This document shows, one piece after another, positions 4,538 through 5,703 of a stretch of DNA of 5,703 bases (position 1 is its first letter; each line of letters opens with the position of its first letter). The stretch is from Pseudomonadota bacterium (lineage in GTDB: Bacteria > Myxococcota_A > Polyangia > Haliangiales > Haliangiaceae). The stretch covers positions 1 to 5,703 of the forward strand of contig JAEYYV010000054.1 of assembly GCA_023428295.1 (NCBI GenBank), given 5' to 3'. The translations under genes and the position numbers were made by a program. The notes below the pieces were generated by a model, which had not been told where the DNA came from, did no database searches, and saw only the letters and a list, made by a program, of their open reading frames with translations.

Positions 4538-5703
4538 ATGAAACTCTGCCCGAAGTGCCAAAAGCAGTTCAGCGACGACGCGAACTTCTGTCCCGTCGAC
4601 GCTGCACGCTTGATCCCGCTCGACGCCCAGCCGGCCTCCGCCGGCGGAGATGCGTTGGCGGCCAAGTTCGACCTCGGTGATTCACTCGGTGGATCGCGGA
4701 CCGGAACCGTCTATCGCGCCAAGGACAAAGCGTCCGGGGCCGCGGTCGCCGTCAAGGTTATCTCGCCGGCAGTCGTCGCCTTGCCCGGCGTCGCGCAGCG
4801 GCTCGACCGCGAGCTCAAGCAGCTCGAGCGTGTCCAGAGCGCGGGCGTCGCGAAGATCCTCGCGAGCGGCAAGCGCTCCGCCGCGAACGGAGAAGAGACG
4901 TGGGTCGCGACCGAGCTGCTCGACGGCGCGCAGACCCTCGCGGAGGCCATCACCGCGCGCGGACCGATTCCGCTCGCCGAGGCAGCGCACCTCATCGAGG
5001 TCATCGGCGAAGCGCTGATCGAGGCCGCGCAGGTCGGCGTGGTCCATCGCGATCTCGCCCCGAAGAACGTGCTGTTCGCCGGCGGCGACATCAAGCTCAT
5101 CAACTTCTCCGTGCCGGTCCCCACGACGGACCGCGTCCCTGGCGTGCCCGAGTTCGTGGCGCCCGAGCAGGTCGATGGCAAAGCGGTCGACCAGCGCTCG
5201 AACCTGTATAGCCTCGGCGCGCTCTACTACTACGTGCTCACCGGCCAGACGGTGCACGCGGGTCCCGTCGACGAAGTGCATCGCGCGCACGTGAACGCGG
5301 CGATCAAGACGCCGTCGTCGCTCGCGCCGGTACCCGGCAACGTCGAGGCGGTGATCATGCGCGCGCTCGATCGCAGCCCGACCAAGCGCTTCCTGACCGT
5401 GCGCCAGTTCGTCGACGAGGTCTCTCGTGTGGCGCGTGGCGAGAGCGATCCCAAGACGACACAGCCGATGGGCAAGGTCGGCGCGGTGCGGCCCAAGGCC
5501 GACCTCGTCGCCACGCTGCTCGGTATGAATCGCGGTGGTGGTCTCGCGCCGACGCCCGCGGCTGCTCCCAACGCGCCCACGGTCGCGCCCGCGCCCGTCG
5601 CAGCTCCCGTGCCCGCGGCGCCCGTCGGATCGTCGACCGTGGTCGGTGTCAGCCTCGGACCGACGCCCGTGTTGGCGGCGACCGAGCCAGCGCCCGTCAT
5701 CTC
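4538..5703 (+). CDS. Zinc-ribbon Ser/Thr kinase-like protein, probable pseudokinase (3' end outside window)
   Basis: 388 residues are visible and no stop is reached. Residues 1-25 form a short zinc-ribbon-like module, CPKC (C4, C7) then FCPVD (C18, D21), as found at the N-terminus of many myxobacterial kinases. A kinase fold covers about 44-300: degraded glycine loop LGGSRTGTV (50-58), AVAVK with K73, a likely alpha-C Glu at E92, VVHRDLAPKN (D172, N177), KLINFS where DFG is expected (N189), GVPEFVAPE (202-210), QRSNLYSLG and SPTKRF. The DFG Asp, the HRDLxP Lys (Ala174) and the subdomain IX Asp (Asn222) are all changed, so phosphotransfer is doubtful. A binding or scaffold role is more likely. 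From about 337 a Pro/Ala/Val-rich linker runs to the window edge; what follows is unknown. GAGGGA 8 nt before the ATG is a fair ribosome binding site. The gene is divergent from the small basic gene, and no partner kinase is visible here. Confidence 0.85.
   Translation, partial: MKLCPKCQKQFSDDANFCPVDAARLIPLDAQPASAGGDALAAKFDLGDSLGGSRTGTVYRAKDKASGAAVAVKVISPAVVALPGVAQRLDRELKQLERVQSAGVAKILASGKRSAANGEETWVATELLDGAQTLAEAITARGPIPLAEAAHLIEVIGEALIEAAQVGVVHRDLAPKNVLFAGGDIKLINFSVPVPTTDRVPGVPEFVAPEQVDGKAVDQRSNLYSLGALYYYVLTGQTVHAGPVDEVHRAHVNAAIKTPSSLAPVPGNVEAVIMRALDRSPTKRFLTVRQFVDEVSRVARGESDPKTTQPMGKVGAVRPKADLVATLLGMNRGGGLAPTPAAAPNAPTVAPAPVAAPVPAAPVGSSTVVGVSLGPTPVLAATEPAPVI

Noticed and set aside
4682..5290. 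Minus-strand frames opposite the kinase-like gene (also 4711-5181 and 5230-5700)
   Set aside because: The plus-strand frame shows kinase motifs in the right order through this region; these are shadows.

Overview
The window (5.7 kb) is GC-rich bacterial chromosome with tightly packed genes. GC-biased codon third positions, a zinc-ribbon-plus-kinase-fold protein, a short-signal lipoprotein and the order yicC / gmk / ... / rel all point to Myxococcota (the former myxobacterial Deltaproteobacteria). This placement is inferred from gene content and protein style and has not been tested by phylogeny.

Left part (1-4207, all + strand): the 3' half of a YicC-family endoribonuclease gene is followed by gmk (guanylate kinase), a gene for a 226-residue lipoprotein of unknown function, and a full-length bifunctional rel/spoT gene for (p)ppGpp synthesis and hydrolysis. 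Gmk makes GDP from GMP. GDP and the GTP derived from it are the acceptors that Rel pyrophosphorylates, and ppGpp is known to inhibit Gmk in many bacteria, so gmk and rel form a coherent purine/stringent-response neighbourhood. In E. coli the gene between gmk and spoT is rpoZ (RNA polymerase omega, a ppGpp-binding subunit). Here that slot holds the lipoprotein gene, and no omega gene is seen in the window.

Middle (4208-4537): a short convergent gene on the minus strand (4220-4378) encodes a 52-residue, very Lys/Arg-rich protein and ends only 12 nt from the end of rel. It has a good sigma70-like promoter with a perfect TTGACA box, placed so close to the ATG that the mRNA would be almost leaderless. 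The 159-bp divergent region to the next gene also holds a candidate plus-strand promoter and a nested inverted repeat whose outer right arm is the Shine-Dalgarno sequence of the next gene.

Right part (4538-5703, + strand, runs off the window): a zinc-ribbon / Ser-Thr-kinase-fold protein followed by a Pro/Ala-rich linker. The kinase fold keeps the VAIK lysine and the HRD aspartate. The metal-binding DFG aspartate is Asn (NFS), the catalytic-loop Lys is Ala, the glycine loop is degraded, and the subdomain IX Asp is Asn. It is therefore most likely a pseudokinase, and this is the most interesting item in the window.

No tRNA, rRNA, CRISPR array, insertion sequence or transfer signature was seen. 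Apart from the small basic gene, the long minus-strand open frames opposite these genes are shadows of high-GC coding sequence.
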